Positions 16,794 to 26,848 of a stretch of 64,000 bases of DNA are shown in pieces. The translations under genes were made by a program, and so were the position numbers. Position 1 is the first letter of the stretch. Each line of letters begins with the position of its first letter. This DNA is from Streptococcus lutetiensis. Its GTDB lineage: Bacteria > Bacillota > Bacilli > Lactobacillales > Streptococcaceae. The stretch covers positions 744,001 through 808,000 of the forward strand of contig NZ_LS483403.1 in NCBI RefSeq assembly GCF_900475675.1, given 5' to 3'. Below the pieces are notes generated by a model. That model was not told the origin of the DNA and ran no database searches. It saw only the letters and a program-made list of their open reading frames with translations.

Positions 16794-17423
16794 ATGTTAG
16801 AATTAAAAAATATTTCCAAACAATTTGGTCAAAAGAAGATTTTTGATCATTTTAATTTAACAATTGAAGATGGTAAAATTTTGTCTCTTGTAGGGCCTTC
16901 AGGTGGTGGTAAAACCACTTTGCTACGTATGCTTGCTGGTCTTGAAAAAATTGATTCGGGTGAAATCATCTATAATGGTGAAGTTGTTCCAATCGATCAC
17001 TTAGAGACACTTAACTTGCTTGGTTTTGTTTTCCAAGATTTTCAATTGTTCCCACATTTGTCTGTTTTAGATAATTTGATTTTGTCACCTGTTAAAACAA
17101 TGGGAATGACAAAAGAAGCGGCAAAAGAAAAAGCACTTGGTCTTCTTAAACGTCTTGGTTTGGGAGAACATGCGGATGCTTATCCTTACTCATTATCAGG
17201 TGGGCAAAAGCAACGTGTCGCTCTTGCTCGTGCGATGATGATTGACCCTCAAATTATTGGTTATGATGAACCAACTTCAGCGCTTGACCCTGAATTGCGT
17301 CAAGAAGTTGAAAAATTGATTTTACAAAACCGTGAAGCTGGAATGACTCAGATTGTGGTTACCCATGATTTACAATTTGCAGAAACGATTTCAGATTACA
17401 TTTTAAAAATTAATCCAAAATAA
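16794..17423 (+). CDS. Polar amino acid ABC transporter ATP-binding protein
   Basis: A 209-residue ATPase with Walker A GPSGGGKTT (about residues 34-42), the Q-loop VFQDFQLFPHLSVLDN typical of the GlnQ/HisP group, signature LSGGQKQRVALARAM and Walker B IIGYDEPTSALDPE, then the switch histidine in VVTHDLQF. It is somewhat shorter than the usual ~245 residues, ending soon after the H-loop. The Walker B has GYDEP where LLFDEP is common. It is co-transcribed with the permease before it and the binding protein after it. Confidence 0.9.
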   Translation: MLELKNISKQFGQKKIFDHFNLTIEDGKILSLVGPSGGGKTTLLRMLAGLEKIDSGEIIYNGEVVPIDHLETLNLLGFVFQDFQLFPHLSVLDNLILSPVKTMGMTKEAAKEKALGLLKRLGLGEHADAYPYSLSGGQKQRVALARAMMIDPQIIGYDEPTSALDPELRQEVEKLILQNREAGMTQIVVTHDLQFAETISDYILKINPK

Positions 17424-17447
17424 CAGAAAGTCTCATTAGGTGTCTTT

Positions 17448-18290
17448 ATGAAATTGAAAAAACTTCTTTTAAGTGCTATGGCGCTTGTTGCGACAGTTAG
17501 TTTAGCTGCTTGTGGGTCATCGTCATCAAAAAAAGTTGCTAAGACAGACCAATGGAAAACTTATCAAAAAGATGGTAAGATTACGATTGGTTTTGATAAC
17601 ACTTTTGTACCAATGGGGTACGAAGATGAAGATGGCAAAAATGTTGGTTTTGACATCGATCTTGCCAATGCCGTCTTTGAACAGTATGGTATTAAAGTGA
17701 AATGGCAATCAATCAACTGGGATATGAAAGAAACTGAATTGAATAACGGTACGATTGATTTGATTTGGAATGGTTATTCTATTAGTGATGAGCGTGCCGA
17801 AAAAGTTCTCTTTACAAATCCTTACATGGTTAATGAACAAGTGCTAGTCACTAAAAAATCTTCAGGAATTACAAGCTTTGCAGGGATGAAAGATAAAGTT
17901 CTTGGTGCACAATCTGGCTCATCTGGTTATGATGCTTTCAATGCAAAACCAAAAGTCCTGAAAGATATTGTATCTGGTGATGATGCGACACAGTATGAAA
18001 CTTTCACACAAGCCCTTATTGACCTTAAAAACGATCGTATCGATGGTCTCTTGATCGATAAAGTTTACGCTAATTATTACCTTGAACAAGAAGGTGAATT
18101 AGATAACTACAATATCATTGCTAGTGAGTTTGACGGTGAAGATTTTGCTGTAGGGGCTAGAAAAGCTGATAAAACACTGGTTAAGAAAATCAATCAGGCT
18201 TTCCAAAAGCTTTATCAAGAAGGTAAGTTCCAAGAAATTTCAAACAAATGGTTTGGTGATGATGTAGCAACTGATGCTGTTAAAAAATAA
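17448..18290 (+). CDS. Amino acid ABC transporter substrate-binding lipoprotein
   Basis: A 280-residue family 3 solute-binding protein. The N-terminus is a lipoprotein signal peptide with lipobox SLAAC, so Cys22 would be lipidated and the protein anchored outside the membrane. The mature part has the two-lobed fold with ITIGFDNTFVPMGYEDEDG, NVGFDIDLANAVFEQYG, the WDMKETELNNGTIDLIWNG segment and a late YQEGKFQEISNKWFGDD. These match cystine/polar amino acid binding proteins. It ends the operon, and a strong terminator follows 4 bases after the stop. Confidence 0.88.
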   Translation: MKLKKLLLSAMALVATVSLAACGSSSSKKVAKTDQWKTYQKDGKITIGFDNTFVPMGYEDEDGKNVGFDIDLANAVFEQYGIKVKWQSINWDMKETELNNGTIDLIWNGYSISDERAEKVLFTNPYMVNEQVLVTKKSSGITSFAGMKDKVLGAQSGSSGYDAFNAKPKVLKDIVSGDDATQYETFTQALIDLKNDRIDGLLIDKVYANYYLEQEGELDNYNIIASEFDGEDFAVGARKADKTLVKKINQAFQKLYQEGKFQEISNKWFGDDVATDAVKK

Positions 18291-18293
18291 ATT

Positions 18294-18333
18294 AAAAGAG
18301 TTCTAAGTAGTGATACTTAGAACTCTTTTTAGT
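18294..18333 (+). terminator. Terminator of the amino acid ABC operon
   Basis: A 14-bp perfect stem AAAAGAGTTCTAAG (18294-18307) with CTTAGAACTCTTTT (18316-18329) and a T tail. The following 125 bases to the end of the convergent gene are AT-rich and hold nothing I recognise. Confidence 0.9.
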
Positions 18334-18458
18334 TTTCATCTTTTTTCTTGATTATCAATATAATCGTGCTATATTATAAAATAATTAACCAGTTAATTAA
18401 AATAACTGATTAATTCTAAGCATCTAAAAAGCCAGGAGTATTAATCCTTGTTTTGCGG

Positions 18459-19664
18459 TTAATCTTGAGAATTTGTTGCTTGTGGAGTGATCTGGTGGAA
18501 GACAAGGAACCAGTTTTCCTTGTGGCGCCAGATACTTGTATGAGTCATATTATCGAGCTTGTAAGTGATAAGCTTTGTTTTTTGACTGATAGATGTCATT
18601 TCAAAATCTTCGATCTTACTCATGTAGTGTCTTTTTCGAGCAGTCATTTCAGATTTGTTATAGGAATGACCGTCAACATCGATAAGGTAGAAGTCATCTG
18701 AGATAAGGTTTTCGTAATCTGGAATCTTAGCGAGAATGGTTTTTTCGGCTTTATAAAGCTTTTTATAGACATTATCCCAAATCTCATCTTCAGGGATTGC
18801 TCCTGGTTCAACGTGAACATCAGTATCGTAAACAGAGAATTCTTTACGAAGGATTTCTTCGATTTGTTCAGTGACCTCGTGGCTTTCGTAAACTGAGAGG
18901 CCAGGATTCATCTCAACAACGATATCAAGGTAAATATTGCTTCCATACGAGCGACCACGTTGTGATTTGACATTTGAAACTTTTGGTAATTTGAGGATAG
19001 CTTCTTTGTATTTTTGGAGTTCTTTTTGATCAAAGCCATCTGAAAGGCTAAAGGCACTCTCGATAAAGATATCGTAGGCTGTTTTCAAAATGAAGTAAGT
19101 AATAACGATGGCAGCCAATCTATCAATGATGACTAAGTTAAATGAAGCTGCGAGGATGGCTACAGAAGTACCGATAGAAGTGACAGCATCAGAAAGGTTA
19201 TCTTTTGATGCAGCTAAGAGTGCGCTTGATTTGACACGTTGTGAAAGGCGTTTATTGTGAAGGTAAACACCGTACATTATCGCTGCAGAGATGACTCCGA
19301 CAACGGCGCCTTCAGGATCAAGAGGTGTCATGCTACCTGAGATGATTTTTTCAATGGTTTGAAAGAGAACTTTAAAGCCAATGTAGAACATGATGAAAGA
19401 AGTAATCAAGCTTGATAAATCTTCCATTTTCCAGTGACCAAAGCGGTGATCTTCATCAGCTGGTTTGCTCGCCAAATGCAGTCCGATTAAAAGCACAACA
19501 TTTCCGAGAATATCAGACAAGTTGTTAAAACCATCAGCGATTAATGACGATGAATTCAAAAAATAACCAGTGATTAGCTTTAATAAGGTGATGACCATGT
19601 AGGCAACAATACTAACAATTGGCCCTCGTTTTGCTAAGCGTAGGTTTTCTTCTGGTGTTGACAT
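18459..19664 (-). CDS. mntE: Cation diffusion facilitator, probable manganese exporter
   Basis: A 401-residue CDF-family exporter with six predicted helices in about residues 15-215, a cytoplasmic ferredoxin-like domain (about 220-295) and an extra C-terminal ~100 residues. The metal site in helix 2 reads DGFNNLSD (Asn47, Asp51) and in helix 5 SKDNLSDAVTS (Asp-xxx-Asp). Zinc CDFs have HxxxD in helix 5; the N/D-DxxxD pattern is that of manganese (or iron) CDFs such as pneumococcal MntE, which has a similar length. The C-terminal extension (FYLIDVDGHSYNKSEM, WRHKENWFLVFHQI) resembles an NTF2-like fold. The start follows AAAGGAGG. It is a single-gene unit. Confidence 0.82.
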   Translation of the reverse strand: MSTPEENLRLAKRGPIVSIVAYMVITLLKLITGYFLNSSSLIADGFNNLSDILGNVVLLIGLHLASKPADEDHRFGHWKMEDLSSLITSFIMFYIGFKVLFQTIEKIISGSMTPLDPEGAVVGVISAAIMYGVYLHNKRLSQRVKSSALLAASKDNLSDAVTSIGTSVAILAASFNLVIIDRLAAIVITYFILKTAYDIFIESAFSLSDGFDQKELQKYKEAILKLPKVSNVKSQRGRSYGSNIYLDIVVEMNPGLSVYESHEVTEQIEEILRKEFSVYDTDVHVEPGAIPEDEIWDNVYKKLYKAEKTILAKIPDYENLISDDFYLIDVDGHSYNKSEMTARKRHYMSKIEDFEMTSISQKTKLITYKLDNMTHTSIWRHKENWFLVFHQITPQATNSQD

Positions 19665-19795
19665 AAGAAATGCCTCCTTTGTTCAAATGAGGTTATAAAT
19701 GTATCAGTAGATTATGTTAAATTTGAGCTACCTTTTATTATATCACTAAAATGCCTTGTTTGGCACAGAAATCCCGTTAATAAGCGATTTCTTTA

Positions 19796-19840
19796 AGGGT
19801 AAAAACAAGAGATTAGGATAATCCCTAATCTCTTGTTTTT
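19796..19840 (-). terminator. Terminator of the AGCS symporter gene
   Basis: A 17-bp stem, AAAAACAAGAGATTAGG (19801-19817) with CCTAATCTCTTGTTTTT (19824-19840). On the minus strand it starts at the stop codon and ends in TTTTTACCC. Confidence 0.85.
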
Positions 19841-21168
19841 TAATGTGTATCGAAATAGCGTTTTGTTTCTTTGATAATAATTGGTGAAAGGGCTAGTAAG
19901 GCAATCAAGTTTGGAATTGCCATCAAACCGTTAACAATATCAGCGATAACCCAGATAGTTTCAAGGCTAATGTAACCGCCAAGAGCGACCATAGCGATAA
20001 AAATGATACGGTAAACTGGAATAGCTTTGACACCAAATAGGAATTCAAAACAACGTTCTCCGTAATATCCCCAACCAAGAATTGTGGTAAAGGCAAAGAG
20101 AATTAAACTGAATGTCAAGGCATAGACACCAAAGTTTCCAAAGACAGTTGAGAATGCTGATTGTGTCAGAGTTGCACCGTTAAGATTGCTTGACCAACCA
20201 CCAGTAACAATAATTGAAAGTCCTGTTAGGGTACAAATAATGATGGTATCGATGAACGTACCGGTCATAGAAACAAGACCTTGTTCAACAGGTTCATCAG
20301 TTTTCGCAGCAGCAGCAGCGATTGGTGCAGAACCAAGCCCAGATTCATTTGAGAAGATACCACGTGCAACACCAGCTTGGATAGCTGTGATAACAGTTGC
20401 TCCAGCAAAACCACCAGTTGCTGCTTTTCCAGTAAAGGCTGATTTAATAACCAAAGCAATACTTGGAAGAATTTGGTTACAGTGGAAAGCAAGAATTGCA
20501 ATTGTTGCTAGAATGTAAATGATTGCCATAAATGGAACAATTTTTTCAGCAACTTTTGAAATTGATTGAATACCACCGAAGATGATAATGCTGACAAGGA
20601 CAGCCAAGACAATACTGATGATTTTTGGTGACCAGCCAACAGTGTTGCTAAGTGAATCAGTGATTGAGTTAACTTGTGTGAAAGTCCCCGAACCAAACAA
20701 GGCAACCGTTACCCCAAAAATTGAGAAGGCAACGGCCAAAGGTTTCCAACGTTTTCCCATCCCATTAACAATGTAGTGCATTGGACCACCAGAAATTTCA
20801 CCATTTGCATCTGTTGTACGGTATTTGATGGCTAAAACACCTTCAGCATATTTTGTAGCCATTCCAAAGAATGCGGCCATCCACATCCAAAGAAGTGCCC
20901 CTGGACCACCAAGTTTGATGGCAGTTGCGACACCGACAATATTACCAGTACCAACAGTTGCTGCAAGAGCAGTAGCTAGTGCAGCAAAACTTGAAATATC
21001 CCCTTTACCTTTTGCTTCAGATTTAAAGATTAGTTTTAAGGCCTTTGGGAGGCGAAAAACTTGCAATAATCCTAAGCGAGAAGACAAATAAATTCCTGTT
21101 CCAACAAGAAGAACAAGAAGAGGTGGTCCCCAGACTAGACTGTCTAAAGACGATAGAAAATTATACAT
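19840..21168 (-). CDS. Sodium:alanine/glycine symporter family (AGCS) protein
   Basis: A 442-residue polytopic membrane protein with about ten or eleven helices. Family motifs are visible: ALAATVGTGNIVGVATAI (substrate/sodium region), GALLWMWMAAFFGMATKYAE, and GVARGIFSNESGLGSAPIAAA, which is the AGCS signature. It imports small neutral amino acids such as alanine or glycine with sodium. The ATG at 21166-21168 follows an AGGAGT-type ribosome site on the minus strand. A CodY-like box lies about 115-130 bases upstream, which would suit an amino acid transporter. Confidence 0.9.
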   Translation of the reverse strand: MYNFLSSLDSLVWGPPLLVLLVGTGIYLSSRLGLLQVFRLPKALKLIFKSEAKGKGDISSFAALATALAATVGTGNIVGVATAIKLGGPGALLWMWMAAFFGMATKYAEGVLAIKYRTTDANGEISGGPMHYIVNGMGKRWKPLAVAFSIFGVTVALFGSGTFTQVNSITDSLSNTVGWSPKIISIVLAVLVSIIIFGGIQSISKVAEKIVPFMAIIYILATIAILAFHCNQILPSIALVIKSAFTGKAATGGFAGATVITAIQAGVARGIFSNESGLGSAPIAAAAAKTDEPVEQGLVSMTGTFIDTIIICTLTGLSIIVTGGWSSNLNGATLTQSAFSTVFGNFGVYALTFSLILFAFTTILGWGYYGERCFEFLFGVKAIPVYRIIFIAMVALGGYISLETIWVIADIVNGLMAIPNLIALLALSPIIIKETKRYFDTH

Positions 21169-21282
21169 AATTAAACTCCTAAATCAGTCATAGTACTGTA
21201 ATCATTGGTTAAAGGGTAAATCATCAAGCGACTCTTTATCTTTTAGCCATTAAATCAGTACTACTTATTAAAATATATTTCC

Positions 21283-21297
21283 CATTTTCAGAAAAAA
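21283..21297. promoter_or_regulatory. CodY-box-like sequence upstream of the AGCS gene
   Basis: CATTTTCAGAAAAAA matches the CodY consensus AATTTTCWGAAAATT at 12 of 15 positions. The rest of the ~370-base gap (21169-21541) holds AT-rich DNA and the promoter of the GH1 pseudogene. Confidence 0.4.
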
Positions 21298-21453
21298 TAG
21301 AATAATTTCAACTAATTAATTATATAGAGAGAAAGGGCTTTTGTCAAATTTTCTTCTATAGAATGAATGAAAAATGAGTAGTTTTCATAGTTGATTTCAT
21401 TTTTTTGAAAAGATTTTTCCTCTAAGGTGAGGAAACAGTTTTATTATCTTGTG

Positions 21454-21477
21454 ATAGTACTATTTTAAGATGATAGC
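21454..21477. promoter_or_regulatory. Palindrome and repeat upstream of the GH1 pseudogene
   Basis: ATAGTACTAT (21454-21463, perfect 10-bp palindrome in context TGATAGTACTAT) is followed by TGATAGC (21471-21477). The same TGATAG units recur before the intact GH1 gene at 35556. Confidence 0.35.
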
Positions 21478-21480
21478 AAT

Positions 21481-21508
21481 AGAAAACACTTACATTTCAA
21501 GATATAAT
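21481..21508 (+). promoter_or_regulatory. cre-like box and -10 of the GH1 pseudogene
   Basis: AGAAAACACTTACA (21481-21494) is a cre-like site on the reverse strand, TGTAAGTGTTTTCT, with two mismatches to TGWAANCGNTNWCA. TATAAT follows at 21503-21508, so CcpA would cover the -35 region. Confidence 0.45.
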
Positions 21509-21541
21509 ACAAGAGCAAACTAAAGTATGAGGTGAGAAAAT

Positions 21542-23004
<1,463 letters not shown>

Positions 23005-23070
23005 TGAGCTAAACTCGGTTGATAGTTTTGAACTGAGTTGCTTTGCTTCTATAAGATGGTGGAGGAGAAA

Positions 23071-23619
23071 ATGATTAAAACTTTTTATCTAATGCGACAT
23101 GGGCAAACTCGCTTTAATGTTCAAGGGAGAATTCAAGGAATGTGTGATTCTCCATTGACAGAGGAAAGGATTGAACAAGCTAAGGCAGCAAGACGGTATT
23201 TTGAGCAAGAAGGGATTACTTTCACGCGTGTCTATTCGTCAACGCAAGAGAGAGCTTGTGACACTGCTGAACTAGCGACTGGGCGAGTTGACTACATTCG
23301 CTTAAAAGGAATCAAGGAAATGGATTTTGGGGCTTATGAAGCGCATCAAGAGTATTTGAATCCGCCAGTTCATCATGAAGATGGTTCTGATTACCGTGAT
23401 TTCTTTGTGCGTTATGGTGGTGAATCTACCGCTCAGGTTTATGAGCGCATGGAGCAGACTATTCGTGAAGTTTTAGAAGACAGCAAAGAAGATGAGACTT
23501 TGTTATTTGTTAGTCACGGTGGAGCTATTATGCGGTTTTATTTGCATGCTACAAAAAATCCGCCAATTCCTAAAAAACGTCCAGCTAACTGTGCGATTTT
23601 CAAAATAACTTATGATTGA
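23071..23619 (+). CDS. Histidine phosphatase (phosphoglycerate mutase-like) protein
   Basis: A 182-residue protein of the histidine phosphatase superfamily. The catalytic motif is YLMRHGQTRFNVQGRIQG near the N-terminus, with the phosphorylated histidine in RHG; a second histidine is in LLFVSHGGAIMRF, and EMDFGAYE supplies the acid. It is probably a small-molecule phosphatase, not glycolytic phosphoglycerate mutase, whose length is about 230. The ATG at 23071 is chosen over an in-frame codon at 23038 because GGAGGAG lies 4-10 bases before it. It is preceded by the GH1 pseudogene and followed by a promoter, so it may be monocistronic. Confidence 0.85.
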   Translation: MIKTFYLMRHGQTRFNVQGRIQGMCDSPLTEERIEQAKAARRYFEQEGITFTRVYSSTQERACDTAELATGRVDYIRLKGIKEMDFGAYEAHQEYLNPPVHHEDGSDYRDFFVRYGGESTAQVYERMEQTIREVLEDSKEDETLLFVSHGGAIMRFYLHATKNPPIPKKRPANCAIFKITYD

Positions 23620-23735
23620 AAAGAAATGTGTGTTCAATCGATTTATAATTCAAGCGCGCAAGAATATATCTTTGAGCGGGATTGAAATGATAAAAGTAGG
23701 CAAAACAGCAGACTTTTCGACATTTTAATAAAATT

Positions 23736-23744
23736 TGCTATAAT
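23736..23744 (+). promoter_or_regulatory. Extended -10 promoter of the AI-2E family gene
   Basis: TGC TATAAT at 23736-23744, with AAGGAG ribosome site at 23759-23764. Confidence 0.6.
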
Positions 23745-23777
23745 GGGAATAACTTTATTAAGGAGAATTTATTTCCC

Positions 23778-24893
23778 ATGAAATTTGAGAAAAAACAGGT
23801 CTATTATATAGTTCTTGCATTTGTGATATGTTACGCGATTAAGGCATATTGGGATACGGGAACATCACTTGTGGCGACGGTGATTAAAGCTAGTCAGCCA
23901 TTTCTGATTGGAGCTGGTATTGCTTATATCGTAAATATTGTTATGAGTCTTTATGAGATGATTTTCACACGACTGATTAAAAATAAATATCTTTTGAAGG
24001 TAAAACGGGCTGTCTCAATGATTTTAGCTTATTTAACCTTTATCTTGTTGATTAGTTGGCTCTTTTCAATTGTTCTACCAGATTTGATTGCTAGTATCAA
24101 TTCACTGTTGAAGATTGATACAAGTGGTATTGCAAACTTTATCAAAGAAGTTAATGACAATAAAGTTGTCAAAGATATTTTGGCATACTTTGGGACATCA
24201 TCAGATGTGACGACGACATTATCAGACTACAGTCAACAGATTTTGAATCAAGTGTTATCAGTTTTGACAAGCATTTTAACGTCAGTAAGTACCATTGCCT
24301 CAACACTTCTGAATGTCTTTATTAGTTTGATCTTTTCAATTTACGTGCTAGCTAGTAAAGAACAACTAGCTCGTCAATTTAATCTGTTAATTGATTCTTA
24401 TCTTGGAAAATATGCTAAGACGGTCCACTATGTTTTAGATATTTTACATCAGAGATTCCATGGTTTCTTTGTCGGACAAACCTTGGAAGCAATGATTCTT
24501 GGGAGTTTAACAGCTGGAGGTATGCTTTTGTTGCATTTGCCTTATGCAGCAACAATCGGGATTCTGGTGGCCTTCACAGCTTTAATCCCAGTGGTGGGAG
24601 CTTACATTGGTTTGACGATTGGATTTATTCTGATCACAACTCAGTCAGTCTCTCAAGCTATTTTCTTTGTAATTTACCTTGTCGTTCTTCAGCAATTTGA
24701 AGGAAATCTTATCTACCCGCGCGTGGTTGGTGGTTCAATCGGCTTACCTGGTATGTGGGTATTGATGGCTATTACCATTGGCGCAGCGCTTTGGGGCATT
24801 TTAGGAATGCTAGTAGCTGTACCTTTAGCAGCTAGTCTTTATCAGATTATCAAGGATAGTGTCGCTAAACGCCAAGAAAATCGTTTAGAATAG
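23778..24893 (+). CDS. AI-2E family (PerM-type) membrane permease
   Basis: A 371-residue protein of the AI-2E/UPF0118 family, with about seven or eight helices. The C-terminal half carries the family features GFFVGQTLEAMILGSLTAGG and LQQFEGNLIYPRVVGGSIGLP, followed by GALWGILGMLVAVPLAA-type packing. Members have been linked to autoinducer-2 export, sodium/proton exchange or other transport, so the name does not prove a signalling role. The region between about residues 105 and 165 is a hydrophilic loop. It has its own promoter; the hairpin after it overlaps the radC ribosome site. Confidence 0.85.
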   Translation: MKFEKKQVYYIVLAFVICYAIKAYWDTGTSLVATVIKASQPFLIGAGIAYIVNIVMSLYEMIFTRLIKNKYLLKVKRAVSMILAYLTFILLISWLFSIVLPDLIASINSLLKIDTSGIANFIKEVNDNKVVKDILAYFGTSSDVTTTLSDYSQQILNQVLSVLTSILTSVSTIASTLLNVFISLIFSIYVLASKEQLARQFNLLIDSYLGKYAKTVHYVLDILHQRFHGFFVGQTLEAMILGSLTAGGMLLLHLPYAATIGILVAFTALIPVVGAYIGLTIGFILITTQSVSQAIFFVIYLVVLQQFEGNLIYPRVVGGSIGLPGMWVLMAITIGAALWGILGMLVAVPLAASLYQIIKDSVAKRQENRLE

Positions 24894-24905
24894 TGAAATA
24901 AAGAA

Positions 24906-24948
24906 AAAAATACCTCTAACTTACGAATAAATAAGTGGAGGTATTTTT
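24906..24948 (+). terminator. Terminator hairpin that contains the radC ribosome site
   Basis: AAAAATACCTC (24906-24916) pairs with GAGGTATTTTT (24938-24948), with inner pairing ACTTA/TAAGT. The 3' arm contains the GGAGG ribosome site (24937-24941) of radC and ends directly before its ATG. Confidence 0.65.
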
Positions 24949-25629
24949 ATGTATGCAATAGAAATGAAAGCAGATGCTATGTTGCCACGCGAACGTTTGA
25001 GAGATTTAGGTGCCGAGCAATTAAGCAATCAAGAATTATTGTCCATTTTATTACGAACAGGTACCAAGACAAGACCAGTTTTAGAAGTAGCTAATGATAT
25101 TTTAAAACACATCGATACACTTGCTGACTTTCAGCATTTATCCTTACAAGAATTGCAAAAAATTAAAGGAGTTGGCTATGTCAAATCTATTGAAATTAAA
25201 GCAATGATTGAACTGGCAAAGCGCATTAGCAAAGCAGAATATGTCCAAAAAGAACGCATCATGAGTAGTGAACGCTTGGCTAGAAAGATGATGTTAGAGT
25301 TGAGCGACCAAAAGCAGGAGCATTTGGTGGCAATTTATTTGGATACTCAAAATCGAATTATCGAACAACGGACGATTTTTATTGGTTCGGTTCGTCGGTC
25401 AATCGCAGAGCCTCGTGAGATTTTGTATTATGCTTGTAAAACTATGGCAACTTCATTGATTATTGTTCACAATCACCCGTCAGGTTTACCAGCCCCAAGT
25501 GAAAATGATTTTCTTTTTACCGAGAAAATGAAACGAGCTTGTGATGATATTGGCATCGTTTGTCTCGATCATATCATAGTAGGCAAATACCAATATTATA
25601 GTTTTAGGGAAGAAACAGATGTACTGTAA
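24949..25629 (+). CDS. radC: RadC family JAB-domain protein
   Basis: A 226-residue protein. The N-terminal third has helix-hairpin-helix-like segments ([20 protein letters not shown] and [17 protein letters not shown]). The C-terminal domain is an MPN/JAMM fold with the metal motif [15 protein letters not shown] (HxH...S..D). Despite the name, a DNA repair role was not confirmed for E. coli RadC; in streptococci the gene is induced in competence in some species. The ATG follows GGAGG, which is buried in a hairpin with the upstream terminator. No cin box was found upstream by eye. Confidence 0.9.
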   Translation: MYAIEMKADAMLPRERLRDLGAEQLSNQELLSILLRTGTKTRPVLEVANDILKHIDTLADFQHLSLQELQKIKGVGYVKSIEIKAMIELAKRISKAEYVQKERIMSSERLARKMMLELSDQKQEHLVAIYLDTQNRIIEQRTIFIGSVRRSIAEPREILYYACKTMATSLIIVHNHPSGLPAPSENDFLFTEKMKRACDDIGIVCLDHIIVGKYQYYSFREETDVL

Positions 25630-25631
25630 AA

Positions 25632-25662
25632 CTAAAAAAGCCTGAAAGGAAGACTTTCAGGC
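25632..25662 (-). terminator. Terminator downstream of rex (and end of radC)
   Basis: GCCTGAAAG (25640-25648) pairs with CTTTCAGGC (25654-25662). The T-run (TTTTTTAG) lies on the minus-strand side, so it best ends rex transcripts. Confidence 0.7.
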
Positions 25663-25725
25663 AAGAAAAAGTATTCTAATACTAAATAAACTCAGCTAAG
25701 CAAAAAACAGTTGGATTTTAATTGA

Positions 25726-26367
25726 TTATTGGTTTGATTGACTCATGAAATAAAGAAGTGTCTGTAATTCACTCGTTAAGTCAACGTATTGGACAATGAC
25801 ACCTTTTGGAACATTTAAATGAACGGGAGAGAAACTTAAAATACCACGGATACCAGCTTCAACCAAGATATCAGCAACTTCTTGAGCTTTTGTACTTGGA
25901 ACCGTTAAGATAGCAGTTTCAATACCAGCTTCTTGTGCGTGCTCCTTAAGTGATGAGATACCATAAACTGGAATACCATCTGATGTTTGATATCCAACAA
26001 TTTCATTATCGTCTGTATCAAAAGCCATAGCAATTTGCATTTTGTTACGATCATGGAAACGGTAGTGAAGTAATGCTCGACCGATATTACCACATCCGAC
26101 CAATAAAACATTTGTTGTTGAATGGTCATTTAGAATATCAGCAAAGAAATTCATTAATTTTTTGACGTCATAGCCGATACCACGTCTTCCTAGCTCACCA
26201 AAATAGGAAAAATCTCGGCGAACAGTTGCAGAATCGATTCCTATAGCATCTGCAATTTGTTTTGAACTTGCTTTTTCGACATTATCTGTATTAAAACGTT
26301 TAAAAATGCGATAATACAGCGAAAGTCGCTTAGCCGTTGCTTTAGGAATAGATTTCTCAGTAGTCAC
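25726..26367 (-). CDS. rex: Redox-sensing transcriptional repressor Rex
   Basis: A 213-residue repressor that senses the NADH/NAD ratio. The N-terminal winged helix (about residues 5-80) includes [20 protein letters not shown], and the Rossmann domain starts with [14 protein letters not shown] (GxGxxG), continuing with [12 protein letters not shown]. The C-terminal swapped helix ([14 protein letters not shown]) completes the dimer. In streptococci Rex represses fermentation genes such as adhE, ldh and pfl when NADH is low. Upstream DNA has an inverted repeat at 26387-26407 and a Rex-type half site at 26413-26430, which may be autoregulatory. Confidence 0.95.
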   Translation of the reverse strand: MTTEKSIPKATAKRLSLYYRIFKRFNTDNVEKASSKQIADAIGIDSATVRRDFSYFGELGRRGIGYDVKKLMNFFADILNDHSTTNVLLVGCGNIGRALLHYRFHDRNKMQIAMAFDTDDNEIVGYQTSDGIPVYGISSLKEHAQEAGIETAILTVPSTKAQEVADILVEAGIRGILSFSPVHLNVPKGVIVQYVDLTSELQTLLYFMSQSNQ

Positions 26368-26386
26368 AATACCATCTCCCTTTTAC

Positions 26387-26430
26387 TTGTTACATCTATT
26401 GTAACAAAAACTTTGTGAAAACAAAAACAA
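26387..26430. promoter_or_regulatory. Candidate operators upstream of rex
   Basis: TTGTTACA (26387-26394) and TGTAACAA (26400-26407) form a perfect 8-bp inverted repeat around TCTAT. Next to it, TTGTGAAAACAAAAACAA (26413-26430) has one exact half of the Rex box TTGTGAA-N4-TTCACAA and a poor second half. Confidence 0.4.
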
Positions 26431-26443
26431 ATTTTACAAAATA

Positions 26444-26493
26444 GAGTAAAAAAACAACTCCAAAGCTAATAAGAAGTAGCTTTGGAGTTGTTT
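26444..26493 (-). terminator. Terminator of the prs-desulfurase-DUF1831 operon
   Basis: AACAACTCCAAAGCTA pairs with TAGCTTTGGAGTTGTT (arms about 26453-26468 and 26477-26492); on the minus strand TTTTTTTACTC follows. Confidence 0.9.
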
Positions 26494-26847
26494 TTATTGA
26501 TTAAGCTTTTTTTTAGTGAAAATATCACGTTCAACGAGGCTGTCCATCAAGAAATAGAATTTTTCTTGGAGGATTTTATTATCTTCAGATTTGAAGATAT
26601 TAACGAAACGAAGCCCTGATCTGTCAGTGATACTTAATTTGAAACCTGTCAAATCTTTGTTGATAGTGATTTTTAGTGGGAATCCATCACCTGAATTAGG
26701 GACGTTTTCCAATAAACGCGTTAATTCGTAATTACCGATACGGTTTTGCGTAAAGGTTGTGTCACGAAGTGTATATTTTTTAATATTATCGCTAATAGCA
26801 TAGCTGTAAAGACAGTCTTTTAAAGTGATTTCTTTTTCAAATGCCAT
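26494..26847 (-). CDS. DUF1831 domain protein
   Basis: A 117-residue soluble protein of the DUF1831 family, beginning MAFEKEITLKDCLYSY and ending with a predicted helix ILQEKFYFLMDSLVERDIF. No catalytic motif is seen and I cannot assign a function. Its ATG lies one base before the desulfurase stop, and in many Lactobacillales this family follows a NifS-type cysteine desulfurase, which hints at a shared role in sulfur handling; that is inference from context only. Confidence 0.8.
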   Translation of the reverse strand: MAFEKEITLKDCLYSYAISDNIKKYTLRDTTFTQNRIGNYELTRLLENVPNSGDGFPLKITINKDLTGFKLSITDRSGLRFVNIFKSEDNKILQEKFYFLMDSLVERDIFTKKKLNQ

Positions 26848-26848
26848 C

